Shown here: positions 1 through 13,332 of the stretch, one piece after another
Position numbering within the stretch: position 1 is the first letter of the stretch
Layout: every line of letters begins with the position of its first letter
Made by a program: the position numbers and the translations under genes
Assembly: GCA_963995525.1 (NCBI GenBank)
Contig: OZ023214.1
Location: forward strand, 35,358,469-35,422,468
Length of the DNA: 64,000 nt
Direction: 5' to 3'
From: Escarpia spicata
Lineage: Eukaryota; Annelida; Polychaeta; Sabellida; Siboglinidae
Notes under the pieces: model-generated
Database searches by the model: none
The model's input: only the letters and a program-made list of their open reading frames with translations
What the model was told of the DNA's origin: nothing

Positions 1-3000
1 CCTCAGAACTGAAAACATCAGAGTAAATTTCAAAGCAGTGCCTGAAATTAGAACTGTGACAATGCTATCTCGTCAACAAACAAACTAATAGATTTAGATA
101 TGAATAATAAAAAGGAATGAGTTGTTATTTTTGACCTACATTTTAATTAAATTCTGTGATTATCTACATGTGCTAAATCACACAGTAAATGGTGCAATTC
201 TGTCACATTAACATGCTATATGTACATCAATGTTTTTTTTATAGGAACTCTATATTGATTACAACAAGAAATGTGGCAGGGAAATGAATGTCAGATGCCG
301 CCAGCCTTAGAATAAACTGAACATCAAAAACACTCAAATAGCTATGAGCAATCAACACGACATGCTGGAAGATTTGAATGACCTTAACAGATATTGTCCC
401 AATCAGCCATTGTCATGTGTGGCCACTAACTAACCAATAAATAATGCCTAGAACTGGGCATGAAACCACCACCCTAAACGGTGGAGACAGAGAAGAAAAA
501 ACTAATTCAAACTTGGGAAAATAAATTTTTTGGAATAGGAATCAAATTTTTTGAAATTGGAATATATTCTGATTAAAACAACGTATATTTACATTTATGT
601 TTACCATCAGTGATAGATGACATGTTATTATAGAGCTCTATGGCTTAGGATCGGCCAAGCATTTTGTTATAAAAATGCACTTTTTGACCTAATACAACTT
701 TTTAATTAATATCTTGAATCTCATATTACACATGTCGAGGACAACAACATACACAATTAGTACGCAAAATATGAGATGAACGTGAATGATAGTTTTTGAG
801 ATGTCATGTTTTCAAAATGAGGAAATGTGTTGTTTTGGGAGTGTAGCACCTGGCAGGAGACAAGCACAAAACTAAAAAACATAACTCAGGCAAATAAAAA
901 TATGAAAATCTGGAAGATAAATTTTTGTGAATGGGTTTCCTTTCCCTGATCACCTTGAGTCAGGGAAAATTTTCAAAACTAAAACTGTTCTGGACCTAAA
1001 ACCAGAACAACCATTACAACATAATAAAGTAATGAGATCTTTCTAATGTACTTTAGTTAGACAGTTAAATTCTGTAAGAAATATAGTTTACTTTGTTTAA
1101 GTATAACTGTTTTATTTATAAAATAATATTAAATTAAAACTATCTGTAATGACATATTTAACACAAACACTGTTTCTTTGTAATTTTGGATATTCGTTTT
1201 AAAATATATTAGTGTACATTACAAATTTTGGTAAATTTTTGGTCACACAGGAAAAGGAACAACCAACATGGGTCATTCCGTGTGAACGCAACCAATGGGT
1301 GCAGCATTCATCTCTTCAATTTTTGAGTGAACCAGGTTGTTGAAAGCCTTTGGAAAGATAAGTAAGAATCCATAATTTTTGTGTTCTAGCTTCAGTAGTT
1401 TTCGAGTTACGGCAATTATAAATTTGAGACTTAAAAATGTTGTGACGGCTTCTTAAAAATAAATAAAATTATTCACATTTCACAGGTTCATATATATTGC
1501 ACTATTTAACCTGTGTCAATGAAACTTTGTAGCATTGTTCTCTACAATGTATAGATCACATAAATAGAACATAAATACAGTGTATGGTTAATGTGCACCA
1601 AGTTGATAAACATAATGATTTATTCAATAAATCACTAACGAGAGGGTTTTCAGACCTTGATTGTGAGCAAAATACACATATCTCAGAAACTAGTTGTAAT
1701 CTATACATATGCAAAGATGGTACGTTGTTATATTTCTTAAAAATTGACCAACTTCCGACCCAAAAAGTCAATGAGGCGTAGCATGTATTGTCACAAAACA
1801 TTTTCTATTTGTAAGCTTGTCCCTATAACACAAGTAACTAATAACTCTCACTATCCTTCAGTGCTTCTTTCACAACAAAAATGGGATACTTCTGGGTGCC
1901 CCAATTTTTTCAATAAATCACTCACGATTCACGAGACGGTTTTCAGGCATTGATTGTAAGCTAAACATACATGTTGTTGTTAATATATTTGTATATATTT
2001 GGTATCTATGCATATCAGTGTACATTCTCAGAGTAATATGTCTTAATTATGAACCTGTACATATTCAAGGATGGTACATTATTATATTTCTTTTTAAAAT
2101 AACCACTTCCGATTCAAAAAAGTGGATTTGGGATAGAAAGTATTGCTACAAAACTTTTACGAGGCATAAAGCAAATGCTTGTATAACACAAATATCAAGT
2201 AATTCTCAAATGAAATGTTAAACTCAGCGCCAGTGTAACAACATAGTGTCTTAGCACAGGCAGCATGTCGCCATGGCCTGTAGATCATTGATTCATGGGT
2301 TATTTTGAAAGCATTCTTAACTCGTAATTTTTGGGCTATCATAACAAAATGTTATCTATGAACTGATAACAAATTGATGTTTTAGTGGTGCAAATATTAT
2401 TTCAATACATATAATCGCAAGGGCTGGAGTACAAATTGAAATACAAATTTCACACAAAAAAAGCCTTGTCCAAGCCTACATGACTGTGAATAATAATACA
2501 AATACATTAGATTATATTGCGCTAAATGTAAATAGTAAATTGTCATTTTCCCCACGGATATGACAATTTTTAACAAACGTATTGCAAACAACATCATTTA
2601 ATTCCAAGTGCCATACAAAATAAAAATTAATACAAATTGTAGTTTTATTTTGAAAATAATTATATATCTTAATTACCATTCAATATTTCAAGCAGATTGT
2701 AAACATGATCTGTTTCCAAACAATTCTCTCTATCTCCTCTCTCGCTCTCTCAAATAATAATTACAGATCACGTATAGGCAAATAGTCTATTGGCCGGGAT
2801 GTCTACTTGGCACTACTGAGAAACTTGCGCCTTGTTGTCGCGGCACACCAACGTGCCATGGCACACACCAGTTGAGAAGCACTGCACTAGAGGGTGCGTG
2901 TGCATGCAGTTAGTGGTTTAAAAACCCGAATTTTGGTAACGTAGGTAGTTGCTCAACTGTTGCATCATCAGTGTATGTCCCTAATAAGATGTGATTATCG

Positions 3001-4678
3001 AAAGTGCACGTGCCCATTTTTATTACCCCTTATAATTAAAATTAGACTCAACTGTTGCTTGGTAAACTAGTTGTCAATGTACGCTGGTCAGTGTATGCTG
3101 GGCATTAAATAAGAAGAGCACACACAGGGTATTTAAAACTCATTTTTAGAACCTGAATAACATATTATCTGATAATCTTACCACTTGCTTATTCACAAAT
3201 AATAGGCACCTTCAGATAAGAACGTCCATGGTCAAATGATCAGTATAATTGGGGTCAATACAGGGGTCACTACAGCTGTGTCAACACTAACATCTCCCAC
3301 TGGGCTCCGGCTTAATCTAGACATCCATCCAGGGCATTCACTTACCAAACATGTGGATCCATGGGTAGTTTTTCACTGACAGACAACATTTTGAGAAGAA
3401 TGGCATAAACTGTCTAATGTGATCCATAGGCTTGACACCGACACTTCCACATCATGTTTACGTTTAAGCACTTATTACAACAAATCTAAAAATTAATAGC
3501 TGTCCGTGACATTTTCTAATAATTGTAGTAAAAGATACTCCTGAAAAACAATTAAAACTACTACCTGTGTACAGATTACATAATGAATTAAGAAACATTA
3601 TTAACCTGTTGTGAGGTCGCACTACAGCGAGAATACACAACATCTGCCCTGTCTACATTTAACTGCTCTAGCTAACACTTAATATTAGCCAACTGACCCA
3701 AGGTAATTCAGCTGAGAGAACAAAGAATGTGTCAGACCAACCAGCCAAATGATCTGAGGCTACTCTTATCAAAACAAGTAACAGTTATGTTGGGATACAT
3801 GCCAATGAAATATGGCACCATGACAGACAATGATGTGCATGTCTGAAATGACGGCAACATCTAGAATATTGCGTGCCTATACATGAACTCCTTATCATAT
3901 AAGTACGCACACACAGAAAAATAGAAATTATAAAAAGAGCAATGTCTTTAAAATGTGGTTTTGGCAAGACCAGGGGAAGATTACAAAGATAGTAAAAAAA
4001 TTGCTTCTTTAAATACTTAAGAACACAGTTAATATCTTTTAAAATGCAACTGCTAGATACCTGATATGGGCGGGCCATAATATCTTAGTGAAATATGGCA
4101 GGAGTCTCTAAAAGCTCCTTGTCTGCATTCCATCTATTATAGCTGGATGGTAATCTTGTCAAATTTTGAGCAGTAACAATAACTTAACCATTTCAGTACG
4201 ACAGGCCGGTTTTTTAGTATACAACTGAGTTCAGCAACTGCAAAAACGTTGAAATCTTGACGGCCCTCTTCGATTGTTGGTTACCATGACGACGGAATGT
4301 AAAATGATATGGGTCATTTTATTTGCTGATTATCATACTTTCCGAAAATAACATTCCTATTTATAAAATGCATTTTTGTTGCTCAAATCTTGACTTGAAG
4401 TGAGGTAGTCCATTATGTTGCATATTCACTGGGAATGCAGTATTCAGTGGTCACAGCTGATCAGGGCTGTAGTACTGAAATGGTTAACAATGACATTAGT
4501 TTTAGAGCACTTGCCCTGAAAAAAAAATATTTTCTTCAGGTGTCCAACTCACAAAATTCTAGCAATAGGCGGCTACTTATTCTGGCATGTATGTGGCACA
4601 TGGCTAGTAGACACTGTACTAGACATTACGTTACAACCTGACCTTATATTAAAAGTAATGCGCAAGGAGCAAACTTAC
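1..4678 (-). other. dvl: dvl intron 2 (partial), non-coding
   Basis: This is the stretch downstream of dvl coding exon 2 on the minus strand. It opens with a good donor (TGG then GTAAGT) at 4678. It is AT-rich and I found no further dvl exon, so the remaining exons should lie left of the window. It holds a diverged direct duplication around 1610-2210 (shared words such as TTCAATAAATCAC at about 1623 and 1911) and a hAT-like transposon end near 2872. Short reading frames here have no recognisable similarity. Confidence 0.6.
2760..2884 (-). mobile_element. hAT-like transposon terminus (fragment)
   Basis: Read on the minus strand, 2884-2872 is CAGTGCTTCTCAA, which resembles the terminal inverted repeat of many animal hAT elements. 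It is followed by a GTGCCATGGCAC-type segment common in such repeats. The matching opposite end was not found, so the left limit given is arbitrary. This is probably a truncated non-autonomous copy inside the dvl intron. Confidence 0.35.
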
Positions 4679-4748
4679 CCATGAGACAACTCGTCCATTA
4701 AAGCAAGGCAAGTGTGCCTCATCGTCAACAATTTCCTCCTTCACCACC
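4679..4748 (-). CDS. dvl: dishevelled coding exon 2 (DIX domain, C-terminal part)
   Basis: On the minus strand an acceptor (CCTGCCAG) precedes a 70-nt exon ending at a strong GTAAGT donor. It translates to [16 protein letters not shown] followed by NGRVVSW, which is the classic end of the Dishevelled DIX domain. One leading base completes the glycine codon split from exon 1, so the phases agree. The DIX domain polymerises head-to-tail and recruits Axin in Wnt signalling. This exon is fairly free of the repeats that crowd the neighbouring mib2 gene. PDZ and DEP domains are not in the window. Confidence 0.9.
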
Positions 4749-7700
4749 CTGGCAGGAAAACAAGAAACGTAAAATCAAAACATGCCAGTGTACTGTACTT
4801 GTTGTACACAATTACATTTGTTCCTGAGGAGGAATTAAGGAGATCAGAATGAAGAAACACCTGAAAATGAAATTAGCTGACCGAAGATGGGCAGGACATG
4901 TTATGTAAGAGAATGAACGGTGAAACGCCGACACAGAGAGTATGGAAAACAGAAGTGAGAGGTAGAAGGAGACTATGAAGACTAGAATTAAATTAGAGAT
5001 ACACCCTTGTAATGTAATGCCAAGACACAACAGAGATCTTGAACGGGCAGTAATGAACAGTAGACAATTATGATAGGTGGAAGTTGAAGAAATAACTTCT
5101 TAAAGAGACGGCTTTCAGTCAACTAATGACACAAGGATAATAACTACGTAGAGAACACTACAGATTAAAAGCTTATATTATGCAATAACATTATAACAAC
5201 ACTTGCACTGATGTGAACCCTGAGAATGACATGTCTTTGTTGTACGTCAACCGGGGTTCTACATCTAGTATCAGTGGCATGGCATGAATGAAATAGACTA
5301 TCAGTAACATGGCATGAATGAAAGTTGACAAAACAGATAACTTGATAATACTATCAATACTACAATACACTGGAGCCAAACAATGCTGCTTATCTGAACT
5401 CAATTATTATGGGTCAACACAGCAAATTTCAACAAAATGTACCTGTAAGATATTATTATTGTATGATTCTGTAAACAGGTAAAACAGTGAAACATGTCAA
5501 GCTTGTCAACATATTTAGTAAGATAAGGGTAACAAAAGCTTAACCTGTTCAGCTTTTGTGACAGGTCTGTCATTACTTCGCAATTGTTAGATCTGTCACC
5601 ATTATATTTAAATGGGAAGCCATAAGCTCATATTAAAATTATTCTTTAATCTGCTGTTTACATAACACGACTTTTTTTTAAAATGATGTAACAACCTAGA
5701 ATGAAAACTTTTAGAGAAGAAAATAATCTGTAGAAAGTATTGGTTACTAAAAAAAATTATCTACCAGTTTGTATTGTATAATGTCTTTATTGTAATATTG
5801 TTGCAGATTTAATTATAAGCCTTTGTTCAGAATCAGTTATATATTTGTTCTAGCAATGTTACATACAATTTATAACAAATGATTATATTGCTAATATAAA
5901 AGCTTGAATGCTATCATTTGACTTGGATTACTAATGTGTTACGGTTACTTTACTATGATTTAAATCATTCAACACAGTATGACCATGCACTGCCATTAAT
6001 TGTGCAAGTAATAATTTTGAAAGAAAATGCACCTTTTGAGAAAATCATCATTTTTGAAAAATAAAATGTATTAATTGAAACAGAGTATATATATATATTT
6101 GAGAAATGGCATTTTGAAACAGAAAATCATCACTCGTAGCTCCAAAATTGGTAATGATAAGTTCCACTTACAAAATGTATGCAACAAATGTTGGGCCAGT
6201 CACTTTTCAAACCTACTAGCCCCCTGTTCAATTTGTACAGAGTATTTACCTTACCGTTATCCCAGAATGTTGTATATGTAACTAGTACCATATATAATCC
6301 ATCAGGATCTAGATTTAAAATGGTCAAGCAAGCCAAAAAGTGGAGTCATGGAAATAAGAGTTTTTGGTGCATTTGAAGACTTGGAAAAGTTATGTAATAT
6401 TAACTCAGTTTCTTCTCCACGCTGGCCATCTGGAATCAGTATCCATGATCATTCACTTGTATGATTCCTCTTGAAACTGATAAACAATTTCAGAAAAGGT
6501 CATAAATGACTTCAAACATGCTTGCTGTAGTACTTTTAAAGTTGCTAATAAATGTCTACATGTCTTTATTAAACAATAACTTTTTTTAATCATTTTCGCT
6601 GATTCTTCAATTAACAAGTATGCCTCCAAAAAGAAAACTTGGTGAGGATGGACAGCTGAAGACACTCTTCAACTTTCAATTTAACAGTAAGAAAAGAAAT
6701 CTTGGTTAGTACGTGTGAATTTTGTGAATGGAAATGTGATTGACAGCTTGTGCAGACCTGCCAACTGTTACGGTTTCACTATTTGTTACGCTTAGGCAGC
6801 TGTTAATACAGCGTTACAGCTGGGCTGTAAATAACACGGTAGTGACCAAAAAATCGGACAAGCTTATTCATTATAAAGCATCCCGTATTCTACAAAATAC
6901 GTCACCTTCCCAAGCGTGTTGCGAAAAAACAACCACGGTCGGCAGTCCTGCTGCCATTGTCAACACCTATTAGTTTTCAATATTAACCACTCGGCGGTGC
7001 CACTGCTGTATTGTCAATGGACAGTCAGTTCTTGTTCATCTAGATGTATGGGAGGCTTGGGATGTTATGAATCTAGCAGCTGGCTTCATTATTAAACATA
7101 ACTTCACTTTCATAAATGACTGGTTATTACTTGTAGACTGCAAAATAATGAAGAGTAACTGAGATTTAAAAAAGAGTACCAAATTAATGTGTTGTCATTT
7201 AAAAAATGACCTTACCTGGGATACTGATGAGATTACATTCATAGCAAAATGGGTATATTTTTTGCCTACTGAAGCAACACTTAAAAATGATATTAAATGA
7301 TTAGACTGCACCAGAAGCCACCAAATAGCATCATTTTATAAACAAATTACGGGGGAGCATACCCCGGACCCCCCTAGTGTTGGAGCGCCTATGACCTTGC
7401 CGCCACATTCATCGACACCGCCCAGATTCAGTAGCTGGCTAATCAATTGTTAAACCTTCTACTCAAAATATTAGGGAATACATTGTACCTACCATTTATT
7501 TCCTTCATGTTATGCAAACAAATTGTTTGACAAATTGATTTTACAGAAATGCTTGCAAATTTTTTCTGAAAAATCTATCAGCATTAAGCATCCAGGCGGT
7601 TATAACCACTGACAGATTTTGATGTAATTGCCTTGGCAGTCATGCTCAATTCTTATAAGTCATACACAGACGGTGCCGGATCTAGCGGCAAGAATGCCAA

Positions 7701-8218
7701 GATCTCCATAGATTCTGGGGATGCATCATGGAGACTGACTATAACGTACAAAAACAACAACTTAAAATTAATTATTCTGAATAGATAAATAATTAATTTT
7801 CTTTCTTGAGACTTGACAACAAAAATTATTGTCATTATTCATTAAACTGGCTTGTCTTAGCTCCAATGCAAATTTGCATCACGTATGTCTGACAGTCAGA
7901 TATATTAGGAAGTTTATTGTGGATCTATAAGTCGACCTGGACTCCGGAGTTACCCCGTTACTGGGGCGCTCGTCTGGGACCCCGGATCCTACCTCGTCTC
8001 GCATCCACCTATTTTGTACTCCAATTGAATTGTAAACACGCGTCGACGTGCATTTACACCTATCAACGACAGCAGTATTTACGTGTTATTAATAAACGGT
8101 TAGATAACATAGCTTCCAACCAGAGTCAGTGTCGCAGCTGAACGTACATATTCGTTTCGATGTACCACCTTCTGGATATTTTAACAAAAGACACTCCAGC
8201 ATAAATCTCAACACTCAC
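4749..8218 (-). other. dvl: dvl intron 1, non-coding with transposon debris
   Basis: This intron has a GTGAGT donor at 8218 and a CCTGCCAG acceptor at 4749 on the minus strand. It is AT-rich. On the plus strand about 6618-6700 reads MPPKRKLGEDGQLKTLFNF, which resembles the N terminus of hAT-type transposase-derived proteins, then meets a stop. The stretch 6750-7450 also has a repeat-like look (CAGACCTGCCAAC near 6753; GC-rich words near 7350). None of the other short reading frames is recognisable. Confidence 0.5.
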
Positions 8219-8379
8219 CCGAAATCATCATCCATTGATTTGAAGAAAAACTTATAGTTTGGCCGATTAAGCGCATTCTTAAAGTCTCCCAGTGTCACTC
8301 TGTCTGCTGGAACTGAGAGTTTAATTAAATACGGCGTATCCTCGTCGTCTATATGGTATATAATTTTTGTCTCCTCCAT
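8219..8379 (-). CDS. dvl: dishevelled coding exon 1 (start codon, DIX domain N-terminal part)
   Basis: The minus-strand ATG at 8379-8377 opens METKIIYH-like sequence: [20 protein letters not shown], then [17 protein letters not shown] and [13 protein letters not shown]. This is the invariant start of Dishevelled proteins (DIX domain, first 54 residues). The frame stays open a few codons upstream, but homology begins at this methionine, so it is the preferred start. The exon ends in GG before GTGAGT and continues into 4679-4748 in phase 2. Dishevelled transduces Frizzled signals in canonical and planar-polarity Wnt pathways in the cytoplasm. Confidence 0.93.
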
Positions 8380-9289
8380 AGTGGAGGAAACACTAGCGAA
8401 CACCACAACAATAATTCTACAAAGTTAGCAATATGGCGGACGATTATTTTGTCCCACAGTGCTTTCAAATATGGATGACTAAGAGACCCGTACGGATAAG
8501 TTAATAGCGGGTGCCATCTCGTTTCCCAGTTATATCATTATGAAGCATAAGTGTTATATGTTAAACATGTCATGCTTTGGAAGGGTGATTGCACACATTC
8601 AAATAACTAAATATTAAAATAACATAAAACATAACTTGGTTTTCCTAATAGCCTTGGCATACTACAAATCAGTATATTTATTTGTTAGCTTAACTTGATT
8701 TCCCATATCCCATACGTATATCAATTTATTTCTACCCAGCACTGTTCCATTTAGCAAATGCCTTCCTCTACTTTACAATGTTATAATACATTTTCTTTTT
8801 CAAAAACCATAAAAATAAAATAATTAAATACAACATGACATGTAGATAACTAAGCTTAATAAACCACTTAAATAAATATAGTTAATTATTTTATATGTTA
8901 TTACGATGTTGAGTAGTTTACATGAAGGACTGGTGATAACTCCACGCAACGGAACAGCCAACAACAAAGTTTTGACAGCCGGTAAAAGTTTATTTTGATA
9001 TAGTAGTTCGTGCTACGTAATTTCAACCATCCTAATTGCGATATAGAAAAGAAAATATTTTAATATTACCATATTCTACTGTACACAAATGTTGCTTTAT
9101 TATGTTTCTGGTTGAACGTTATTACCAGTCAACCGCCAGTACAACAACCTTTTACTGCGGGGTAGAAGAGATGAAGACGGATGGCACTTGTTTGTCAATG
9201 TTATCGTAAATGTCATGTCATTTGTTATTTTAACAATTAACTAAATTAAGAGGAAGTCGATAAAACATTACAATGGATTGTCGGTGAGA
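8380..9289. promoter_or_regulatory. divergent dvl / mib2 intergenic region, likely bidirectional promoter
   Basis: This 0.9-kb AT-rich stretch lies between the dvl start codon (minus) and the probable first non-coding exon of mib2 (plus). On the minus strand the sequence just upstream of the dvl ATG, including the GCCATATTG segment near 8437, is a plausible 5' UTR. No TATA element was convincingly placed. The promoter role rests on gene arrangement, not on identified sites. Confidence 0.45.
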
Positions 9290-9351
9290 GAACAGTTATT
9301 GGTAGCTTTGGTTGTTATTTGAACGGCGGTTCGGTGAGCAACGCAGACGAG
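9290..9351 (+). other. mib2: probable mib2 non-coding first exon (5' UTR)
   Basis: The first in-frame mib2 ATG (17195) sits only 6 bases after an acceptor, so an upstream non-coding exon is required. GCAGACGAG followed by GTAAGTGT at 9352 is a near-perfect donor after a locally GC-richer stretch, and it faces away from dvl. The left limit is a guess. If correct, the leader intron is about 7.8 kb. Confidence 0.4.
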
Positions 9352-9939
9352 GTAAGTGTCATCTCGAGTTAGTCTTACACGGATTTACACGAGAATTGTA
9401 TTTCTTTCTTGGCTTGACAGGCGTTTTTATTAGATCATCAGACCAATACTAAAGCCATTGGGCGAGAGTTACAATCATTAAAAAAGGCTAACCATTGTAA
9501 ATGTCCATTGTTTGTTATAATAAATGGCAGGAATTTGAAATCCTTCCTGGGCTAGGGAACAATTGATAAAATTGCTTGCCAAAAGGCAAAGCCTAAGCCT
9601 AAACTAAACTTCTCTAAAGTAAGACAAGACTTAAAGTTAAAGACTGGAGTTAAAAGATGAAGCCAGACAGGAGTCGGATTGACATGCAGGAGTAGGCCTA
9701 TCATACGGTAGGAAATACTCTTCCAACTTAACCCAAGATTCAGGACCTTCCTCATCAGAAATATATGTGTTTGATCTCCATGGAGTTGACTGGTCAGTCT
9801 CTCATTTGTCCTCTATTAAGTTACCCAGCCCCACTGATTCCTGCTTCACCCCAACTGAATCCCACTTCCAACATCCCCAGCATGCCTCCTTACTAATCCA
9901 AGCCAGTCAACAGAACTGATGAAAAAACAGACCTCTGAG

Positions 9940-12910
9940 AATGGTTAATATAAATTTCCAGTCAATTGTTGGGAAGAAGGCCAAGATCCTTAACCTCCTC
10001 GACAGTGAAACCAGATGTAGTCATTGGAACTGAAACTTGGCTTATTCCTGACATCAACAGAGCGAAAATCTTCCCTGACACATGAAAGACCGAGAAAAAC
10101 AGAAATGGAGGTGTCCTTATCACTGTACAATCTAACCTTGATAGCAACATTGTACCTGAGCTGGAGGTCAACAGTGAGCTCCTGTGGATCAGGTTGAACC
10201 TCCAAGGCAGAAGAGCCCTCTACATTTGTGCGTACTACAGACCAAACGTCTCGGACGAGGTGAGCCTGTTGGAATTCCACCGATCTTTATCTAAGACAGT
10301 AACTCTCCCCAATGCCCACCTCCTAATTGGCGGTGACCTCAACTTCCTAGCCTGAGACTGGCAACAGATGACTTTGAAGCCTAATCCTGCTTGCCCCCGG
10401 CTCCACACTGACTTTATCGACATCCTCCAGGACCATGGTCTTGAACAGATGGTGGAGGAACCAACACCCCACAACTCATTCCCCACGTCAAGGTATTCCT
10501 GGCAGTCTCAGACCACGATGCTGTCTACTGCGAATTCATCATTCACTGCACGAAGAGAAAACAGCACGGTCCATCCCACTCTACAACAAGGCTGATTGCA
10601 CTCAAGCAGGCAATGAACACCTTGGCTGCTGAATTGGAGGGAGTGAAGACTGAAGCCAACACTGAAGAACTCTGGACCAAGTTCAAGACTTCACTGTTGG
10701 AAGCCATCCAAAAATTGTCCCACACAAGACAGCCCTGGGTCAGCCCAGCACTCCGAGAGAGACGAGACCGGGTATTCAAGAAGATGAGGAACCATGGCAC
10801 AGAAGAACTGAAGACCGAGACACAGCAACTGAGAAGAGAAGTCCAACGCCAACTCCGAATGGCATATTGGACCTACCTGAGCAACTTGTTCACAGATGAG
10901 GATCAAGAAGCTGACCAGGCTACAAGGAACAAATGCTTCTGGTCCTTTATAAAGCATGAGAAGTCCTACAACTGCGGCATCACTCCCCTGAAGATGGAAG
11001 GAAAATTGGTATCGGACCCAACAGCACAGACCGACATCCTCAACAGGCAATTCCAGTCGGTGTTCAGTGAGGGCAGGAGCTATACCTATGAAGAATTCCA
11101 AGCCAAGTGCAACATGGGCTTATCACATGACTTCCTGGTTCTCGATAACATCCAAATCTCAGGGGGTGCGGAAACTTCTTAAAAATCTGCAGCTCAACAA
11201 AGCAAGTGGCCTCGATACCATCAGCCCCAGAATCCTCATAGAGCTGGCATTCGAAGTGGCTCTAATCCTGACAGCTACATTCCAGTTCTCCATCAAGTAG
11301 TCCCATCTGACTGGAAGGATGCCCACTTGACACCGGTCTTCAAAAAGGGAGAACAGCATGATCCATCCAACTACAGACCAGTGTCACTCACAAGTGTGCC
11401 ATGCAAATTGATGGAGCACATCGTCACCATGAGAAACATAAAATCTGTGTGACCAGCAACATGGATTCAGGAAGAACAGATCCTGTGAGACTCAGCTCTT
11501 AGAACTTACCAACAAACTCTATACAAACATGGAGAAAGGTGAGCAGACAGACATCCTAATATTGGACTTTGTGAAAGCCTCTGATAAGGTCAACCACAGT
11601 CTGCTCTTGCACAAACGCCATCACTATGGCATACAGGGTACCACCAATGCATGGATCACCAACTTCCTCAGCAACAGGAGACAAGCAGCGGTCATGGAGG
11701 GCACTAGATCCAGCTTCATTGATGTCCTTTAAAGAGTACCCCAGGGCTCCATTCTGGACCCCTGCTTGTTCTTAGCATACATCAACAACTTGCCTGAGAA
11801 CCTGATGTAACCAGCCAGAATGTTTGCTAATGACACAGCAGTATACACCGTGGTAAAGGCACTGAAAGACCATGAGCAGCTACAACAAGACTTCCAACGA
11901 CTTGCCAAGTGGGAGAAGAGCTGGAACATGGTCATCCACCCAGAGAAGTGCACCACACTGCCAGAGCCAGGAAGGTCCTGAAGCACCCCTACCAGCTCCA
12001 TGGCCACACACTTGAGACCACAGACTCCGCAAAGTACCTTGGTGTCACCATCAACAAGGACTTGGGCTGGAACACCCACATCGACAACATCTGTGCAAGA
12101 GCCAATAACACCTTAGGCTTCTTGCGGAGGAACTTGAAAATAGTGTCGACCTCCATCAAGCAGACAGCCTATAAGTCCTTCGTAAGGCCCATCCTAGAAT
12201 ATGCCTCAACGGTATGGGACCCCCATACCCAACGTGCCTTAAATAAAATTGAAGCAATACAATAAAGAGCTGCCAGGTATGTCCTTAGGCGCTACCACAA
12301 CACCTCTAGCATCAAGGACATGCTTGAGGAACTGCAGTGGCCCTCTCTACAACAACGCCGCCAAATAGCTAGACTGACCATGCTATATAAAATCCACAAC
12401 AACCATGTCAGTGCCATTGGACTGAAGAGTAAGCTGATGCCGTCACCACCACGCCAACGATGATGCCATAGTCATCAGCTCTCGCAGCCACAGTGTAGCA
12501 CTCAGTACCGTCAGCACTCGTTCCTGCCCAGAACCATCAGGAAATGGAACGACCTTCCAGTCCCAGTAGTGGAGGCCAACACAGTCGACACTTTTGTGTC
12601 AAGGATCTCCAGACTGACATCCAACTACTAAGGTCTTTGTTAGAGAGCAGTAGAAAATTAGTATTAGTAGTAGGTTTGTAGTTTTTTTCTGTCTGTTTTG
12701 TTCTCTTGGGCCTGACACTGCCTTATGTAGGGTTAGGGCCGGCTAGCCTCTGGCATAAGAAGTGATGGTAACCTGCCGGCAGCTCCACCACAGTTACGGT
12801 TTATTAGTAGGGTATATTTTTATATATTTTGTAGGAGGTCGGTTTTTCTTTTCAAATGCCAGACCCCCAAAATAGTGGCAGAATAATCAGATGTTGACTG
12901 TGGCCACTTA
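9940..12910 (+). mobile_element. decayed jockey/CR1-type non-LTR retrotransposon (endonuclease + reverse transcriptase)
   Basis: Translated pieces in shifting frames recover one ORF2. The endonuclease part has HLLIGGDLNF (about 10320). The reverse transcriptase part has NKASGLDTISPRIL (about 11197), VPSDWKDAHLTPVFKKG, NYRPVSLTSVPCKLME (about 11370), LDFVKASDKVNHSLL (about 11565) and VPQGSILDP (about 11738). The C terminus ends in WNDLPVPVVEA (about 12545). The catalytic box reads FANDT instead of F/YADDT near 11820, and there are several frameshifts and stops, so it is dead. The 3' tail runs into an A/G-rich end near 12910. The 5' end is not defined. It lies in the mib2 leader intron. Confidence 0.85.
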
Positions 12911-13324
12911 ACGGAAGAAAAAGAAGATATGCAATATTCTCACTGTTCTGCCATTCCAAATGTTTGTGCATTGTGCAGTCATCAAATGTAATTATAAAGG
13001 ATGTACCCTCCCCCCCAGTGAGGTGAGTTGAAATCTGTGTGAACCTGTACTTTTCAGTTAGCTAACAGTGTTAGCCAATTAGTTAATGTGCATGCAGTTA
13101 CAAGTATAATGCTAATATAGTAGAAAGCTTTTCAACAGCACTGGCTCAAACAGTACTCATGATTGGAGTACAAGAGTGACAGCTGTCAGTCTTGTACTCC
13201 AACCATGAACTCAACTGTTTATGATGGTGCTGAGACTGGAATGGTCAGTGGAAGTTGATGATTCTGATGAGTCCAATATTAGGACATAGTTGCCAACATT
13301 TGTAAAAGGATCTCATGATCTAGA
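12911..13324. other. mib2 leader intron, no feature recognised
   Basis: Non-coding sequence lies between the dead LINE and the hAT element. I see no coding similarity, RNA gene or clear repeat here. Confidence 0.5.
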
Positions 13325-13332
13325 ATTGACTT

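Noticed and set aside
3200..3420. GC-richer stretch considered as dvl exon 3
   Set aside because: Translation on the minus strand shows no Dishevelled linker or PDZ sequence and is interrupted by stops.
7653..7835. 60-codon minus-strand frame within the dvl intron as a possible dvl exon
   Set aside because: The sequence does not match any part of Dishevelled and lacks suitable splice sites; exon 1 to exon 2 joins perfectly without it.
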